64,000 nt of DNA from DATARH01 sp963789255 (GTDB taxonomy: Bacteria > Pseudomonadota > Alphaproteobacteria > ATCC43930 > CGMCC-115725). Below, piece by piece: positions 48,351 through 58,356 of this stretch. The translations under genes were made by a program, and so were the position numbers. Where the stretch lies: positions 1,488,001-1,552,000 of the forward strand of contig CAWBJW010000002.1 of assembly GCA_963789255.1 (NCBI GenBank). The letters run 5' to 3'. Within the stretch, counting starts at the first letter, position 1. Every line of letters starts with the position of its first letter. Under the pieces are notes generated by a model. That model did no database searches and was not told where the DNA came from. It saw nothing but the letters and a program-made list of their open reading frames with translations.

Positions 48351-49172
48351 CCGGCGGCCGCGGCGGCGGTGTGCTTCGCATCGCAGCGCTCGCGCTCGGC
48401 TTTGGTTTTCTGTATCTGCCGATCGCCGTGCTCGTCGGCTATTCATTCAACGCCTCGCGGCTGGTCACGATCTGGGGCGGGTTCTCGACGCGCTGGTATG
48501 GCGCGCTGCTGGTGGACGAAAAATTCCGCGAAGCGGCATTGACCAGCCTCGAAATCGGCGTGATGGCAGCGAGCCTCGCGCTGGTGCTCGGTACCTGCGC
48601 CGGCCTCGCGATGAACCGGTTCGTGCGGTTTCGCGGGCGCCTCTTGTTCGGCTTTATGCTGATGGCGCCGCTGGTGGTGCCCGAGGTGATCCTCGGCTTG
48701 TCGTTGCTCTTGCTGTTTGTTGAGGCGCAGAGCCTTCTCGAGTGGCCGGCGAGCCGCGGCATCCTCACCGTGACGATCGCGCATGCGACCTTCGCCGCCT
48801 GTTTTGTCGCGGTCTTGGTGCGCGCCCAGCTCGGCGGGTTTCGACCGCAGCCTCGAAGAGGCCGCGCTCGATCTCGGCGCGCGGCCCTTCGCCGTCTTGT
48901 GGCATATCACCTTGCCGGGCATCAGCCCGGCGCTCGTCTCGGGCTGGCTGTTGGCCTTCACCCTGTCGCTCGACGATCTCGTCGTCGCCAGCTTTGTCTC
49001 GGGACCCTCGGCGACGACCTTGCCGATGGCGGTCTATTCGAGCGTGCGCATCGGGGTGACCCCGGAGATCAATGCGCTGTCGACGCTGTTTCTGGCCGCC
49101 GTCTTCACGCTGGTGGCGCTCGCCTTCCGGTTGATGACACGCCAGGAGCGGCGCCGCATCGGCGCCGGATAA
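48347..49172 (+). CDS. potI: Polyamine ABC transporter permease (PotI/PotC-like), frameshift near 48840
   Basis: The second membrane subunit. It starts at ATG 48347, overlapping the previous stop by four bases. Helices include GFGFLYLPIAVLVGYSFNASR and FGFMLMAPLVVPEVILGLSLL. Near 48840 the frame changes by one base; the continuation GFDRSLEEAALDLGARPFAVLWHITLP is the coupling loop and is followed by DDLVVASFVSGPSATTLPM and the end at 49172. Joined length is about 274 residues, typical of PotC/PotI. Confidence 0.9.
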
Positions 49173-49179
49173 AGCCGCC

Positions 49180-50537
49180 TCACACCTCGTGGAGGGCGAG
49201 GAAATCGCGCCACGCCGGCTCCATCTCGCCGCTCAGAAGCCCGAGCAGCTGGTGATCGAGCTCCAGCGCCGTGCCGCACGGCAGCGCGATCAGCGGGATC
49301 TCTTGTGTGCTTCCGAGCCGGCGGCGCAGCGCCTCGTTGAGCGCGGTGACCGGTGTGCGCGCGGTCTCCGCCGGCCGCACATCGCCGGCCGCGCACAGCG
49401 CCAGCGCGTTGCCCAGCAGATCCCCCGGCGCGTAGGTCCCCGGCGGGATCTCGCCGAGGCTGCGCGCACCGGCGGCGAGCGCGCCGACGATCGCCCGCGC
49501 CGCCGGGTTGTCGTAATCGAGCGTTCCCGCCGGAGTCGGCGTCCGATAAGTGATCGCGGCGGGCGGGCGGACCAGCGCGAGACCGGCGGCGAACAGGCGG
49601 CGGTGCTGCCCCCCGTCGTCGAGCCCCGCGGCGTCGCGGGCGAACACATCGCAGCGAAAGCGCTGGTCGATAGCGAAATCGCGCACCAGCTCGCGCAAAT
49701 CGGGATCGGCGATCCCGGCAACGAGTGCACGGGCTCGCCGGCTGAGGACCCAGCGGTCGAAATTCTCGATGAGGATCGCCGAGCCGACCGGCTTGAGCGC
49801 GATTTCGGCCATGTCGCGGCGCAGCTCGCTCACATAAAGCGGCCGCCAGCCGGCATGCAGAAATTCGTGGACGAGGTAGCCCGGCGGGTAATCGTCCGGG
49901 CGCTCGCGCAACTCGCGGGCGATGTAGCTCGATGCCAGCGATGCGGCGCCGGCAATGGCGAGGCGGTCGATGAATTGCGCGGCGGCGGCAAAGCGGGCAG
50001 CGCTGTCGCCGCGTTCGTGCGCGGCGAGCGCGCGCACCAGGTGCTGAAACGGCAGATCGCCGGTCCAGCCCGGCAGGGCGTTGTAGCTGACATAGACCAG
50101 CCCGCCGGGCTTGAGATGGCGGTCGATGAACCGCCGCAGTTGCGCCCGCGTAGCCGCATCGACCCAGCTGTAGACCCCGTGCGCGACGATATAATCGAAG
50201 CGCGGCAACTTCCCGAGCGAGCGCGGCGGCAAAATCGGCGGCATGGAAATGCGCGTTGGCCGCGCCGGCCTCGGCTGCGAGTTCTTGCCGCATGGTCGAT
50301 GTGCACCGGCATCGCGTCGATGCCGTGAAACTCGCCGCCGGGATGTGTGGCGGCGAAGATCGCCGCGGTCACGCCCTGTCCGCAACCGAGATCGCACCAG
50401 GAAAATCCGCCGCTGCGCGTTGGCGCCTCGACCCCGCCGATGAGCGCGACCAGATCGAGCCACGCCGGCGCCAGCATCGGCTTGAAGCCGGCCACATAGG
50501 CGATGTCGGTGACATAGCCGGCGAGTTCCGGCGCCAC
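49180..50537 (-). CDS. SAM-dependent methyltransferase with methyltransferase regulatory domain, two frameshifts
   Basis: The N-terminal class I methyltransferase domain shows WCDLGCGQGVTAAIFAATHPGGEFHGIDA (SAM binding) and FDYIVAHGVYSWV. A second, alpha-helical domain (WRPLYVSELRRDMAEIALKPVGSA onward) is of the methyltransferase regulatory type (PF10119). The gene is broken near 50290 and 50235; a short piece in the third frame (RQELAAEAGAANAHFHAADF) bridges the two. Joined length is about 452 residues. The methyl acceptor is unknown. It lies seven bases from the potI stop, convergent. Confidence 0.75.
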
Positions 50538-50591
50538 GAGGGCCTCCGCTCTAGCGCTCGCTCGGCCGGTCGAGCGTGGGACGGCGCCAGT

Positions 50592-52394
50592 CTACTCGGC
50601 GGCGATGCTCTCGACGAGGTGGGTCAACGCGTAGGCGCCGAAGAAACTGCCATCCATCGGCTTGGCGAACAGGTAGCCCTGGCCGAAATCACAATTGGCC
50701 TCGCGCAAAATGTCGCGCTGCGCCGTGGTTTCAACCCCCTCGGTGATGACCGCCGCGCCGTAAATCCTGGCGATCTTCAGCAGCGCCAGCATCAGCTCCC
50801 TGCCGTCCTCGGTATCGAGCCGCATCGTGAAGTCGCGGTCGATCTTGATCGTATCCACGCTGTAATCGCGCAACGCACCCAGCGCCGAGTAGCCCGTGCC
50901 GAAATCGTCGAGCGCGACGCGGATGCCGAGAGCCTGCAATTCGCCGAGGACGGCGCGCGTGATCTCGGGGTTGCGCATGACCGCCAATTCGGTGATTTCA
51001 AGCTTCAGGCGTTCGAGCGGGAAACCGCTGTCGTCGATCTCTCTCAGCGTGGCGAGGAGCAGCGAGGGGTCGTTGAACTGTCGCCCCGAGACGTTGACGC
51101 TGACCCATTCCAGCATGTCGCGGCCGTAGAGCATCCGCCAGAGCTGCATCTGGCGCACCACCTCGCGGATGACCCAACAGCCGACCGGCACGATCAAGCC
51201 GCTCTCTTCGAGCAGCGGCAGGAAGTCCTTGGGCGCGACCAGCCCGTCGCTGGGATGGTTCCAGCGCAGCAGCGCCTCGGCGCCGACGACGCGGTCGTCG
51301 ACGAGGCTGAAATCGGTTGATAGTGCAGAACGAGCTCGCCCTCATCGACGGCGCGGCGCAGCTGATCGAGCAGGGCGAGGCGGCGGGCAACCGTGCTGGT
51401 CAGTGCCGGTTCCCAGGCCTTCGCGCTGTTCGGGCCGCGTGCCTTCGCCTCTTGCAGCGCGACATTGAGATCGCGCAGGACGTCGTCCTCGGTGCGATGC
51501 GTCGGACCGGTGACGATGAACCCGATATTGGCGGTCAGCCGGATGCGCTGTTCGCCGACGATGACCGGTGTCGCGAACAGCTGGAGCAAGCGCTGGGCAA
51601 ATGCGTCGGCATCGGCGAGAGTCGGCGCCGCGCTGCCGAGGATGATCCCGAATTCATCGGCACCCAGGCGCGCGACGAGGTCGGCTTCCGCCAGCGGGAC
51701 GGGACGATGGGAGCGCCCGGCCGGCATCGCTCGCGACCTGATCCCGGCAAGCAGCCGCGTGGCGATGGTTTTCAACACCCGGTCGCCGACGCGCGCTCCG
51801 TACAAATCGTTGATGCCTTTGAAATCATCGATGTCGAGGAGGAACATCGCGGTGCCGGGGCATGGCGCTTCGGTCTTCGGCTCCTCCCTGGACGCCAGCG
51901 CCGCTCGAAGCCGGGCAAGGAAGCAATGACGTTCCGGCAATCCCGGTCAGCCGATCCGGCGAATCGGGGTCTGCCTTATCGTCCGGCGCGGTCACGATCT
52001 CGTGCAGCGCGGCGATGACCCCAAGCACGGCGCCGTCGCGGGCAAGCCACGGGCGCACGCTGATGGCGCGCTGCGACTGATGCCCGGCGGCATCGGTTTC
52101 GACGGTGTTGCAGCCACTGACAACCTCGCCGAACAACGCGCGCCGCTGCAATTCGGCAAACGGCGCGCCGCCGGCGCGGTCAACCTCATGATGGCGCCGT
52201 CCCGCTGGCGACGCGGTGGCGAGCCGCAATGTTTTGATCCAGGGAGCGTTGGCCGCGACATAGCGCAGCTCGCGATCGAACACCGCGACGCCGGTCGGGA
52301 TGTCGTCGACAAACCGGGCAATCCACTCCGGCGGGGGCATTTCCGACGCGAGACCGAGGCTGGCTGATGTCGGCAAGGCGAGTGTTGGTGTCAC
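50592..52394 (-). CDS. PAS-GGDEF-EAL protein (cyclic-di-GMP turnover), two frameshifts
   Basis: The N-terminal PAS region includes WIARFVDDIPTGVAVFDRELRY. The GGDEF domain reads FLLDIDDFKGINDLYGARVGD and ARLGADEFGIIL, so the signature is GADEF. The EAL domain has EALLRWNHP, LEITELAV, LDDFGTGYSALGAL, DTIKIDRDF and ITEGVETTAQ, all the catalytic positions of an active phosphodiesterase. Shifts occur near 51937 (between PAS and GGDEF) and 51313 (before the EAL motif). Joined length is about 600 residues. GTG 52394 is a possible start but its ribosome site is too close; ATG 52340 is an alternative. No membrane segment is seen. Confidence 0.85.
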
Positions 52395-52608
52395 CTCCCC
52401 AATATCCGCGTCAGCGTTTAAGGAAAGATGAAATCTGACCGCCTTAACCTTACCTTCTGCGATAAACCCAAACAGAGCCGAGCAATATTTTGCCGGGTAT
52501 GGTTAAAATTGTCTGTATCTACTTCGCGGCCAGGGCGCTAATGGCGACTTGCGCCGGCGCGCCTCGGCATGCCGTAATCGCACCGCTGCGCCTGCGATCA
52601 AAATCGAC

Positions 52609-52629
52609 AAGGGGGCCGAAGGCCCCCTT
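52609..52629 (-). terminator. Terminator with UUCG tetraloop after the His/Met-rich gene
   Basis: On the minus strand AAGGGGGCC and GGCCCCCTT close around TTC, making a stable C(UUCG)G tetraloop, followed by TTGTCGATTTTG. It is 41 bases past the stop of the minus-strand gene at 52670. Confidence 0.65.
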
Positions 52630-52669
52630 GCGACATGCGGGCGTATAAAACCGCTTGCGACGTTTTATC

Positions 52670-53047
52670 TCAGTGCCCGCTCGCCCGTGGGCCGCCTTGC
52701 CCCGCCCCGGCATTCGTCGGCGGCGTCGGCATCGGCGGGCCGCCCTGGAGGCGGGCCAGTTCCTCGCGGTTGAGTTGCTCGGTCATCGCGTCTCCGGCGC
52801 CCATCATCTTGCCCTTGTGGGCCCAGTGGTGGCGCATCGGCCGATGATGCATTTGCGCGTGATGCATTTGCGCATGGTGCGCCGGCGCCATCGGCGCCGC
52901 TGCTGGCGCAGCGGCGGCCGGCGGGGCACTGGCGCCCCCGCTGGGATTCGGCCCGGCTGTCAACGGGGTCATCGGGGCTTGCGCCCACACCGGGGCGGCG
53001 ATCGCCAGAACCGCAGCGATCGCTACGCCATTCAAGAGATGCTTCAT
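52670..53047 (-). CDS. Secreted His/Met-rich small protein
   Basis: The product (125 residues) has a signal peptide ending APVWA, then a Pro/Ala-rich linker and the segment HHAQMHHAQMHHRPMRHHW, with further Met residues (GKMMGAG). A short helix NREELARLQGG ends it. The His/Met cluster suggests periplasmic copper or other soft-metal binding, by analogy only. AGAGGACAGAGGC precedes ATG 53047, and a tetraloop terminator follows, so it is a single-gene unit. No copper exporter or regulator is next to it. Confidence 0.65.
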   Translation of the reverse strand: MKHLLNGVAIAAVLAIAAPVWAQAPMTPLTAGPNPSGGASAPPAAAAPAAAPMAPAHHAQMHHAQMHHRPMRHHWAHKGKMMGAGDAMTEQLNREELARLQGGPPMPTPPTNAGAGQGGPRASGH

Positions 53048-53259
53048 GCCTCTGTCCTCTGTGGCAGTTCCGGATTGGACAATACGCTGCAACGGCTCGC
53101 TCTACCCGAGGGCGGCCCTTACGGGCCTCGGGCCGGAAACAGCCGCCTTGCTGTTTCGTTCCCGCGAACACGCAACCCTCAGTGTCACGTATCCGACCTC
53201 ACCGGCAGCAGATAGTATGACCGAATCCGCTCGCGTTCAAGCGCTTGGGGCGCTTTTCT

Positions 53260-54966
53260 ATGCGACTGACAAACGTTTCGGGCGAATGGCGGTCGTCGGC
53301 GGTGTGCCGCTGGTGCCGCAGCCGGCTGCCGGCGCTCGCCATTGCCTTGCTGCTGTCATCGCCGGCGGCCGGTGCGGCGCGCGATTCGCTGACGATCGGC
53401 ATCACCCAGTTCCCGTCCACGCTTAATCCGAACATCGATGCGATGGCGGCGAAAAGCTATGTGCTCGGCATGGCGCTGCGGCCGTTCACCGTCTACGACG
53501 CCGCTTGGAAGCTGGTCTGTTTGCTGTGCACCAAGGTGCCGTCGATCGCCAACGGGCTCGCTGTCCCGGCCGATCTCGCCGATGGCAAGAAAGGCATCGA
53601 CATCACCTATACGATCCGCCCCGAGGCAAAATGGGGCGATGGCGTGCCGGTGACGACGGCCGACGTGCTGTTTACTTACCGGGTCGGCCGCGACCCGGAG
53701 AGCGCGGTCAGCAACGCCGAGCTTTATCGGCGAATCACCAGCATCAACGTCAAGGACGACAAGACCTTCACGCTGCATTTTGACAAGCTGACCTTCGACT
53801 ATGCCGCGATCAACGACTTCGTGCTGTTGCCGGCGCATCTGGAACGCGCGGCGTTCGCCGATCCGGCGCAATATCGTCTGCGTACCCGATACGCCACCGA
53901 TCCGACGAACCCCGGTCTCTATAATGGGCCGTATCGGGTCAGCGAGGTCGCGGCCGGCTCGTATCTGCTGCTCAAGCCGAACCCCTATTGGGCGGGACCG
54001 CCGGGGCGGTTCCGCCGGATCACGGTGCGTGCGATCGAGAATACCGCCGCGCTCGAAGCCAATCTTTTGTCGGGCACGATCGACATGGTGGCGGGCGAGC
54101 TTGGCCCGCCGCTCGACGAGGCGCTCGCCTTCGAGAAGCAGCACGGCGAGCAATTCCACATGATCTACAAGCCGGGGCTGATCTTCGAGCATATCGACCT
54201 CAACCTCGACCGGCCCGCCCTGGCCGATCGGCGCGTCCGGCAGGCCCTGCTCCTCGGGATCGACCGCGAGGCGATCAGCCGGTCGTTATTCGCCGGCCGA
54301 CAGCCGGTCGCCGACAGCTTCCTCAGCCCGCTCGATTCCGGCTACAGCGCCGATGTGCCGCGCTATCGCTCCGATCCGGCGCGCGCCGGAAATCTCCTCG
54401 AGGGGGCCGGGTGGCACGCGCAAGGCGGTGGGATCCGGCGCAATGCACAAGGGCAAAGCCTGTCGCTCGAACTGATGACGACGGCGGGCGACCACACCCG
54501 CGAACTGGTCGAGCAGGTATTGCAGAGCCAATGGCGCAACATCGGCGTCGATATCCGCCTCAAGAATGAGCCGGCCCGCGTGCTGTTCGGCGAGACGCTG
54601 CCGCACCGCAATTTCGACATGGCGATGTACGCCTGGATCAGCGCGCCGGAGGACGTGCCGCGCTCGATCCTCTATTCGAACGAGATCCCGGATGCCGCCA
54701 ACGGGTTTGCCGGTCAGAACGCCTCCGGCTTCAAGAACCCCGGGATGGACCGGCTGATCGATGCGCTGGAAATCGAGCTCGACCCTGACAAGCGCAAGAC
54801 ACTGTGGGCCGAGGCACAGCGCCTTTACGCCACCGAATTGCCGTCGCTGCCGCTCTATTTCCGCTCGAACGTGTTCATCCTGCCGAAATGGCTGAGCGGC
54901 ATCCGGCCGACTGGCAACCAGTACCCGACGACCCTATGGGTCACCGATTGGGCGGCGCAACCGTGA
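53260..54966 (+). CDS. Peptide/nickel-type ABC transporter substrate-binding protein
   Basis: This is a family 5 extracellular solute-binding protein (DppA/OppA type), about 568 residues. An export signal precedes ARDSLTIGITQFPSTLNPNID, the family opening. KKGIDITYTIRPEAKWGDGVPVTTADVLFTY, NPYWAGPPGRF and QALLLGIDREAISRSLFAGRQPVADSF are typical. ATG 53260 is chosen over TTG 53245. It leads an operon with two permease genes but no ATPase genes. Whether it binds peptides or another small molecule is not visible. Confidence 0.88.
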   Translation: MRLTNVSGEWRSSAVCRWCRSRLPALAIALLLSSPAAGAARDSLTIGITQFPSTLNPNIDAMAAKSYVLGMALRPFTVYDAAWKLVCLLCTKVPSIANGLAVPADLADGKKGIDITYTIRPEAKWGDGVPVTTADVLFTYRVGRDPESAVSNAELYRRITSINVKDDKTFTLHFDKLTFDYAAINDFVLLPAHLERAAFADPAQYRLRTRYATDPTNPGLYNGPYRVSEVAAGSYLLLKPNPYWAGPPGRFRRITVRAIENTAALEANLLSGTIDMVAGELGPPLDEALAFEKQHGEQFHMIYKPGLIFEHIDLNLDRPALADRRVRQALLLGIDREAISRSLFAGRQPVADSFLSPLDSGYSADVPRYRSDPARAGNLLEGAGWHAQGGGIRRNAQGQSLSLELMTTAGDHTRELVEQVLQSQWRNIGVDIRLKNEPARVLFGETLPHRNFDMAMYAWISAPEDVPRSILYSNEIPDAANGFAGQNASGFKNPGMDRLIDALEIELDPDKRKTLWAEAQRLYATELPSLPLYFRSNVFILPKWLSGIRPTGNQYPTTLWVTDWAAQP

Positions 54967-54970
54967 ACCG

Positions 54971-55924
54971 ATGATCCGCTTCACCGCCATCCGACTCCTC
55001 GAGATCGCGGCGATGCTGGTGCTGATGTCGTTCGTCATCTACGCGCTGATCGGGCTGATGCCGGGCGACCCGATCGACCTGATGCGCCAGGCCGATCCGC
55101 GCATCAGCGCGGCCGATGTGGCGCGGCTCAAGGCGGTCTACGGCATCGACCAGCCGCTGCTCGAACGATACCTCGCCTGGGCGCGCCAGGCGCTCTCCGG
55201 CGATCTCGGCTATTCGCGGCTGTTTGCCGCTCCGGTGTGGTCGGCGCTGTTGCCCCGGCTCGGCAACTCGCTCTTGCTGATGGGGTCGAGCTTCGTCCTT
55301 GCCCTGGCGCTCGCGTTGGCGCTGGGAACCGCCGCCGCGCGACGGCCTGATTCCCGCCTCGATGCCGCGATCAACCTCTTCTGCTTCGCCGGCGTGTCGA
55401 TGCCGACCTTCTGGCTCGCCCTCATCCTGATCCTGGTCTTCGCCGCCGGGCTCGGCTGGTTTCCGGCGAGCGGGATCGCCACCGCGGGAGCGAGCGGTCT
55501 CGGCGACCGCTTGCGCCACCTGGTGCTGCCGGTGGCGACCCTGACCCTGGCGAGCGTCGGCGGATATACCCGTTATGTCCGCTCCGCGATGCGCGAGGCA
55601 TTGGCTCAGGACCATATCCGCACCGCCCGCGCCAAGGGCGCGAGCGAAGCGCGGGTGATCCTCCATCATGCGATGCGCAGCGCGATGATCCCGGTGACGA
55701 CCATCCTGGCATTGTCATTCGGCGGGCTGGTTTCGGGCGCGCTGGTGACCGAAACGATGTTCGCCTATCCCGGCATGGGCAAGCTGATCTTCGATGCGGT
55801 GATGGGCAACGACTACAATCTGGCATTGGCGGCGCTGCTGCTCGCCGCCGTAACGACGATGCTGGCCAATCTTGCCGCCGATCTGGCTTATGGCTGGCTC
55901 GACCCGCGGGTCTCCTATCGGTGA
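54971..55924 (+). CDS. Peptide-type ABC transporter permease (DppB-like)
   Basis: The 317-residue protein begins MIRFTAIRLLEIAAMLVLMSF and contains LMPGDPIDLMRQADPRIS and YGIDQPLLERYLAWARQALSGDLGYS, the DppB/OppB pattern. The coupling loop is RTARAKGASEARVILHHAMRSAMIPV. About six helices are predicted. It follows the binding protein by four bases and overlaps the next permease gene by four. Confidence 0.9.
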   Translation: MIRFTAIRLLEIAAMLVLMSFVIYALIGLMPGDPIDLMRQADPRISAADVARLKAVYGIDQPLLERYLAWARQALSGDLGYSRLFAAPVWSALLPRLGNSLLLMGSSFVLALALALALGTAAARRPDSRLDAAINLFCFAGVSMPTFWLALILILVFAAGLGWFPASGIATAGASGLGDRLRHLVLPVATLTLASVGGYTRYVRSAMREALAQDHIRTARAKGASEARVILHHAMRSAMIPVTTILALSFGGLVSGALVTETMFAYPGMGKLIFDAVMGNDYNLALAALLLAAVTTMLANLAADLAYGWLDPRVSYR

Positions 55925-56769
55925 GGGGGCCGCTGGTGCTGCTGGCGGCGATCGCGGCGCTGTCCTTTGCCGGGCCGCCGCTCGCCGTGGCGCTCGGCAT
56001 CGACATCAATGCGGTCAACCTCTTGGATCGCCTCGCCGGGCCGTCGCCGCTGCACCTGCTGGGGACCGACGAACTGGGCCGCGACATGTTGCTGCGGCTC
56101 TTCGCCGGCGGCCGGGTCTCGCTGACGATCGGGATCGCGGCGGCGCTGACCGCGGCGGCGCTCGGCACCCTCGTCGGGCTCGTCGCCGGCTATGTCGGCG
56201 GCGTGACCGACCACGCAATCATGCGCGCGACCGATGCGATCATCGCACTGCCGCTGCTGCCGTTGTTGATCGTGCTGGCCGCGCTCGACCTCCACAAGCT
56301 CGGCGTGCCGGCCGCGCTGGCACGATCCGACGACATCAGCCTCATACGCATCGTCGTGCTCGCCGTGCTGGTCGGCTGGACGACGGCGGCGCGGCTGGTG
56401 CGCGGCGCGACGATCGTCACCCGCGAGCGCGATTTCGTACGGGCGGCGAAGAGCCTGGGCGCCGGCGTGCCGCATATTCTGTGGACGCACATCCTGCCCA
56501 ATGTGCTGGCGCCGCTGATCGTCGCGACGACGTTGAGCGTCGGTGACGTGATCCTCTTGGAATCGGTGCTGAGCTTTCTCGGCCTCGGCATCCAGCCGCC
56601 GCTCGCCAGCTGGGGCACCATGCTCAGCAACGCGCAGGAGCTGATCACCTCGGCACCGCTGCTCGCCCTCTATCCCGGGGCGATGATTTTCTTGACGGTG
56701 ATCGCCTGCAACCTCTTGGGCGATGCGCTGCAACAGCGCCTCGACCGGCGCGCAGCCGTGCGGATTTAG
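55921..56769 (+). CDS. Peptide-type ABC transporter permease (DppC-like)
   Basis: GTG 55921 overlaps the dppB-like stop. The protein (282 residues) has LLGTDELGRDMLLRLFAGGRVSLTIGI, diagnostic of DppC/OppC, and the loop RERDFVRAAKSLGAGVPHILWTHILPN. It ends LGDALQQRLDRRAAVRI. No dppD/dppF genes follow; the next gene is on the other strand, so the ATPases must come from elsewhere. Confidence 0.9.
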   Translation: MRGPLVLLAAIAALSFAGPPLAVALGIDINAVNLLDRLAGPSPLHLLGTDELGRDMLLRLFAGGRVSLTIGIAAALTAAALGTLVGLVAGYVGGVTDHAIMRATDAIIALPLLPLLIVLAALDLHKLGVPAALARSDDISLIRIVVLAVLVGWTTAARLVRGATIVTRERDFVRAAKSLGAGVPHILWTHILPNVLAPLIVATTLSVGDVILLESVLSFLGLGIQPPLASWGTMLSNAQELITSAPLLALYPGAMIFLTVIACNLLGDALQQRLDRRAAVRI

Positions 56770-56776
56770 GGTGCCC

Positions 56777-57082
56777 CTACGGGTGCACGCTCGGGAATAG
56801 CTTCAGGATGGCAAGAATAGCCGCGACCTGGGCGAAGCCGATGCCGACCACCCATTTAATCAATTCCGCCTTCAGCTCAGCCATCTCGCGGCGCACCTCC
56901 GCGAACTCTGTCTTCATTTCGCTTCGCAGCTCGCCGAACTCTGCTTTCGTCGTCAGGTTCGACAGATCAATGTTCTGGACCTGCCGAAGCGCCTGCGTCA
57001 ACGCTTCGGCCTGGGCGTCGGTGAACCCAGCGCCAGTCAGATCTTTGACCGTTTGGTGCGTATCGAGCGCGGTGATGGCCAT
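56777..57082 (-). CDS. Coiled-coil membrane protein, DUF1640-like
   Basis: The 101-residue protein has MAITALDTHQTVKDLTGAGFTDAQAEAL, a pattern seen in small DUF1640/CCDC90-like proteins, then a charged heptad stretch (FGELRSEMKTEFAEVRREMAELKAEL) and a C-terminal membrane helix (WVVGIGFAQVAAILAILKLF). It would sit in the inner membrane with the coiled coil in the cytoplasm. Function unknown; such genes are common and often mobile in alphaproteobacteria. The stop is seven bases from the permease stop (convergent). Confidence 0.7.
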   Translation of the reverse strand: MAITALDTHQTVKDLTGAGFTDAQAEALTQALRQVQNIDLSNLTTKAEFGELRSEMKTEFAEVRREMAELKAELIKWVVGIGFAQVAAILAILKLFPSVHP

Positions 57083-57099
57083 CGCAGGCTTATGTTGCC

Positions 57100-58278
57100 T
57101 TATCCGGCGGGTTTTTCCAGCACGGTTTCGGCGAGGCGCGCCCAGTAGCTGGCGCCGAGCGTCAGGATCTCGTCGTTGAAGTCGTAATGCGGGTTGTGCA
57201 GCATCGCCTCATTGGCGGCGGCGCCGTTACCGATCCAGATATAGGCGCCGGGCTTGCCCTCAAGAAAAAAGGCAAAATCCTCGGCGCCCATGCTTGGCAG
57301 CAGGTCGCGCCGGACATTGTCGCTGCCGACCAATGCCGCCGCGGTCGCCGCGGCGCGCTCGGTCTCCGCCGGGGTGTTGACGGTTGGCGGATAGCGGCGT
57401 TCGTAGCGCATCGTCATGCCGGCGCCGAGCGAGGCGCAGACGCCCTCGGCGATCCGCCGGATTGTCGGCTCAAGGGCATCGCGCACGGCCGGGTCGAACG
57501 ACCGGGTGGTGCCGCGCAGCACCACGCTGTCGGGGATCACGTTCCAGGCGTCGCCGCCATGAATTTGCGTGACGCTGACCACCGCGCCGTCGAGCGGGTG
57601 GATGTTGCGGCTGGCGATCGTCTGCAGCGCCGTGATGATGTGGGAAGCGGCGACGACCGGATCGATGCCAAGATGCGGCATCGCGGCATGCGCGCCGCGC
57701 CCCTCGACCGTGATCTCGAAGATGTCGAAGGCCGCCATCATCGGGCCCGGCCGGATCGCGAATTGTCCGGCCGGCAGACCCGGCCAGTTATGCATGCCGT
57801 ATACCGCCTCCACCGGGTAGCGGTCGAAGACGCCCTCTTCGATCATCATCCGCGCGCCGCCCTCATTCTCTTCGGCCGGCTGGAAGATGAAATGGACGGT
57901 GCCGGCGAAATTGCGCGTCTCGGCGAGGTATCGGGCGGCGCCGAGCAGCATCGCGGTGTGGCCGTCATGGCCACAGGCGTGCATGCGGCCGTCATGCGTC
58001 GAGGCGTGCGCGAAGCGATTTTTCTCATGGATCGGCAACGCGTCCATATCGGCGCGCAGCGCGATCGCCCGCCCGCCCGGCCGCGACCCCGTCAGCGAGC
58101 CGATTACCCCGGTGCGTGCGACGCCGCGATCGACGGCGATGCCGAAGGATCCAAGCAGACGCGCGACGATCTCGGCGGTGCGGTGCTCCTCGAACGCGGT
58201 CTCGGGATGGGCGTGGATATCACGCCGCCAGCCCGCCATTGCGGCCTGGAAGTCGGCGATGCGGTTGATCACCGGCAT
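57100..58278 (-). CDS. M20 family amidohydrolase (hippurate-hydrolase-like)
   Basis: This is a zinc-dependent aminoacylase-type peptidase, 392 residues. It opens WRRDIHAHPETAFEEHRTAEIV and carries the metal sites ALRADMDALPI, MHACGHDGHTAMLLGAARYL and FQPAEENEGGARMMIEEG; VEGRGAHAAMPHLGIDPV begins the lid domain, and LPSMGAEDFAFFLEGKPGAYIWIG ends the active site. No signal peptide. It is followed by a dehydrogenase gene on the same strand; they may share a pathway, but that is unproved. Confidence 0.92.
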   Translation of the reverse strand: MPVINRIADFQAAMAGWRRDIHAHPETAFEEHRTAEIVARLLGSFGIAVDRGVARTGVIGSLTGSRPGGRAIALRADMDALPIHEKNRFAHASTHDGRMHACGHDGHTAMLLGAARYLAETRNFAGTVHFIFQPAEENEGGARMMIEEGVFDRYPVEAVYGMHNWPGLPAGQFAIRPGPMMAAFDIFEITVEGRGAHAAMPHLGIDPVVAASHIITALQTIASRNIHPLDGAVVSVTQIHGGDAWNVIPDSVVLRGTTRSFDPAVRDALEPTIRRIAEGVCASLGAGMTMRYERRYPPTVNTPAETERAAATAAALVGSDNVRRDLLPSMGAEDFAFFLEGKPGAYIWIGNGAAANEAMLHNPHYDFNDEILTLGASYWARLAETVLEKPAG

Positions 58279-58356
58279 TGGCTTCCCCCTTGTATCTCCC
58301 GGTTGCCGGCCGGCGTGAAGCCGCGAGGCTGTCGGTGGACCGGAGCCCGTGTCCCG

